Positions 13,393 to 15,706 of a DNA stretch of 15,706 nt are shown here, piece by piece (positions within the stretch are counted from its first letter, which is position 1; the number at the start of each line of letters is the position of its first letter). The stretch is taken from positions 1-15,706 of the forward strand of contig JAJFUG010000092.1 of the NCBI GenBank assembly GCA_021372515.1, read 5' to 3'. The notes under the pieces are model-generated. The model saw only the letters and a list, made by a program, of their open reading frames with translations. It was not told the DNA's origin and made no database searches. This DNA is from a bacterium. GTDB taxonomy: Bacteria; Gemmatimonadota; Glassbacteria; GWA2-58-10. Made by a program: the position numbers and the translations under genes.

Positions 13393-13406
13393 GGATGGTG
13401 GGTTAA

Positions 13407-15500
<2,094 letters not shown>

Positions 15501-15565
15501 GCCTGAGTTCCTGAGAATGACGACATAGATAAACGTTCAATCAATAACAGTCAGGAGTTCTTACA

Positions 15566-15706
15566 ATGGCCAAGAAGAAATTCGAACGCAACAAGCCACA
15601 CGTGAACGTGGGAACGATAGGTCACGTGGATCACGGCAAGACCACCCTGACCGCGGCGATCACGAAAGTGCTGGCGAAGAAGAATCTGGCGGATTTTGTG
15701 CCGTTT
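15566..15706 (+). CDS. tuf: Elongation factor Tu, N-terminal end (partial, 3' end outside window)
   Basis: The first 47 codons of a second tuf gene are visible. The start [19 protein letters not shown] is typical, and the P-loop GHVDHGKT follows at residues 19-26. An AGGAG site (15553-15557) lies 8 bases before the ATG. It is the last visible gene of the str operon, the position of tufA in E. coli. Whether it is identical to the copy at the left end cannot be seen, since the two visible parts do not overlap in the protein. The rest of the G domain and domains 2 and 3 are off the window. Confidence 0.97.
   Translation, partial: MAKKKFERNKPHVNVGTIGHVDHGKTTLTAAITKVLAKKNLADFVPF

Noticed and set aside
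15509-15556. TCCTGA/TCAGGA pairing that could cover the tuf ribosome binding site
   Set aside because: Only 6 bp across a 36-base loop; too weak to report as a structure.

Overview
The window is a conserved housekeeping locus for transcription and translation, from a GC-rich bacterium. In order on the + strand it carries the 3' end of one tuf gene, rpmG, tRNA-Trp(CCA), secE, nusG, rplK, rplA, rplJ, rplL, rpoB, rpoC, rpsL, rpsG, fusA and the 5' end of a second tuf gene. All genes point the same way. I see no mobile element, CRISPR array, toxin or defence module, and no gene of unknown function. I did not find an undescribed multi-gene system. The items worth a second look are regulatory structures in the gaps and the way the window ends.

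Organism: codons are GC-rich and strongly biased. RpoB is 1268 residues long, and its N-terminal half has a [12 protein letters not shown]-type segment that I associate with the Bacteroidetes/Chlorobi/Gemmatimonadetes (FCB) group. Gene order and protein lengths fit a GC-rich FCB or neighbouring lineage, but this is a low-confidence placement from memory and not a phylogeny.

Layout: (1) 1-300 holds the tuf end and two hairpins that could end tuf transcription. (2) 300-1495 holds rpmG, behind a leader hairpin, then a CCA-encoding tRNA-Trp, secE and nusG. (3) 1496-3685 is the L11-L1-L10-L12 block with gaps of 21-54 bases. (4) 3686-4121 is a 436-base non-coding gap that ends in a long stem-loop just before rpoB. 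(5) 4122-12181 is rpoB and rpoC, split by a 149-base gap with three small hairpins, one of which covers the rpoC ribosome binding site. (6) 12182-12394 holds two hairpins, the second a convincing terminator, and then a consensus TTGACA promoter with a palindrome in its spacer. (7) 12395-15706 is the str operon rpsL-rpsG-fusA-tuf. rpsL starts at TTG, and fusA lies behind a terminator-like hairpin.

How the genes work together: rpoB and rpoC encode the RNA polymerase catalytic core. NusG ties polymerase to elongation, termination and the ribosome. L11, L1, L10 and L12 build the factor-binding stalk and L1 arm. EF-G and EF-Tu act at that stalk. S12 and S7 shape the decoding centre and the 30S head. 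L33 is a 50S protein, and SecE belongs to the protein-export channel. The locus joins two blocks that are separate in E. coli (tufB-secE-nusG-rplKAJL-rpoBC and rpsL-rpsG-fusA-tufA), with a tuf gene at each outer edge.
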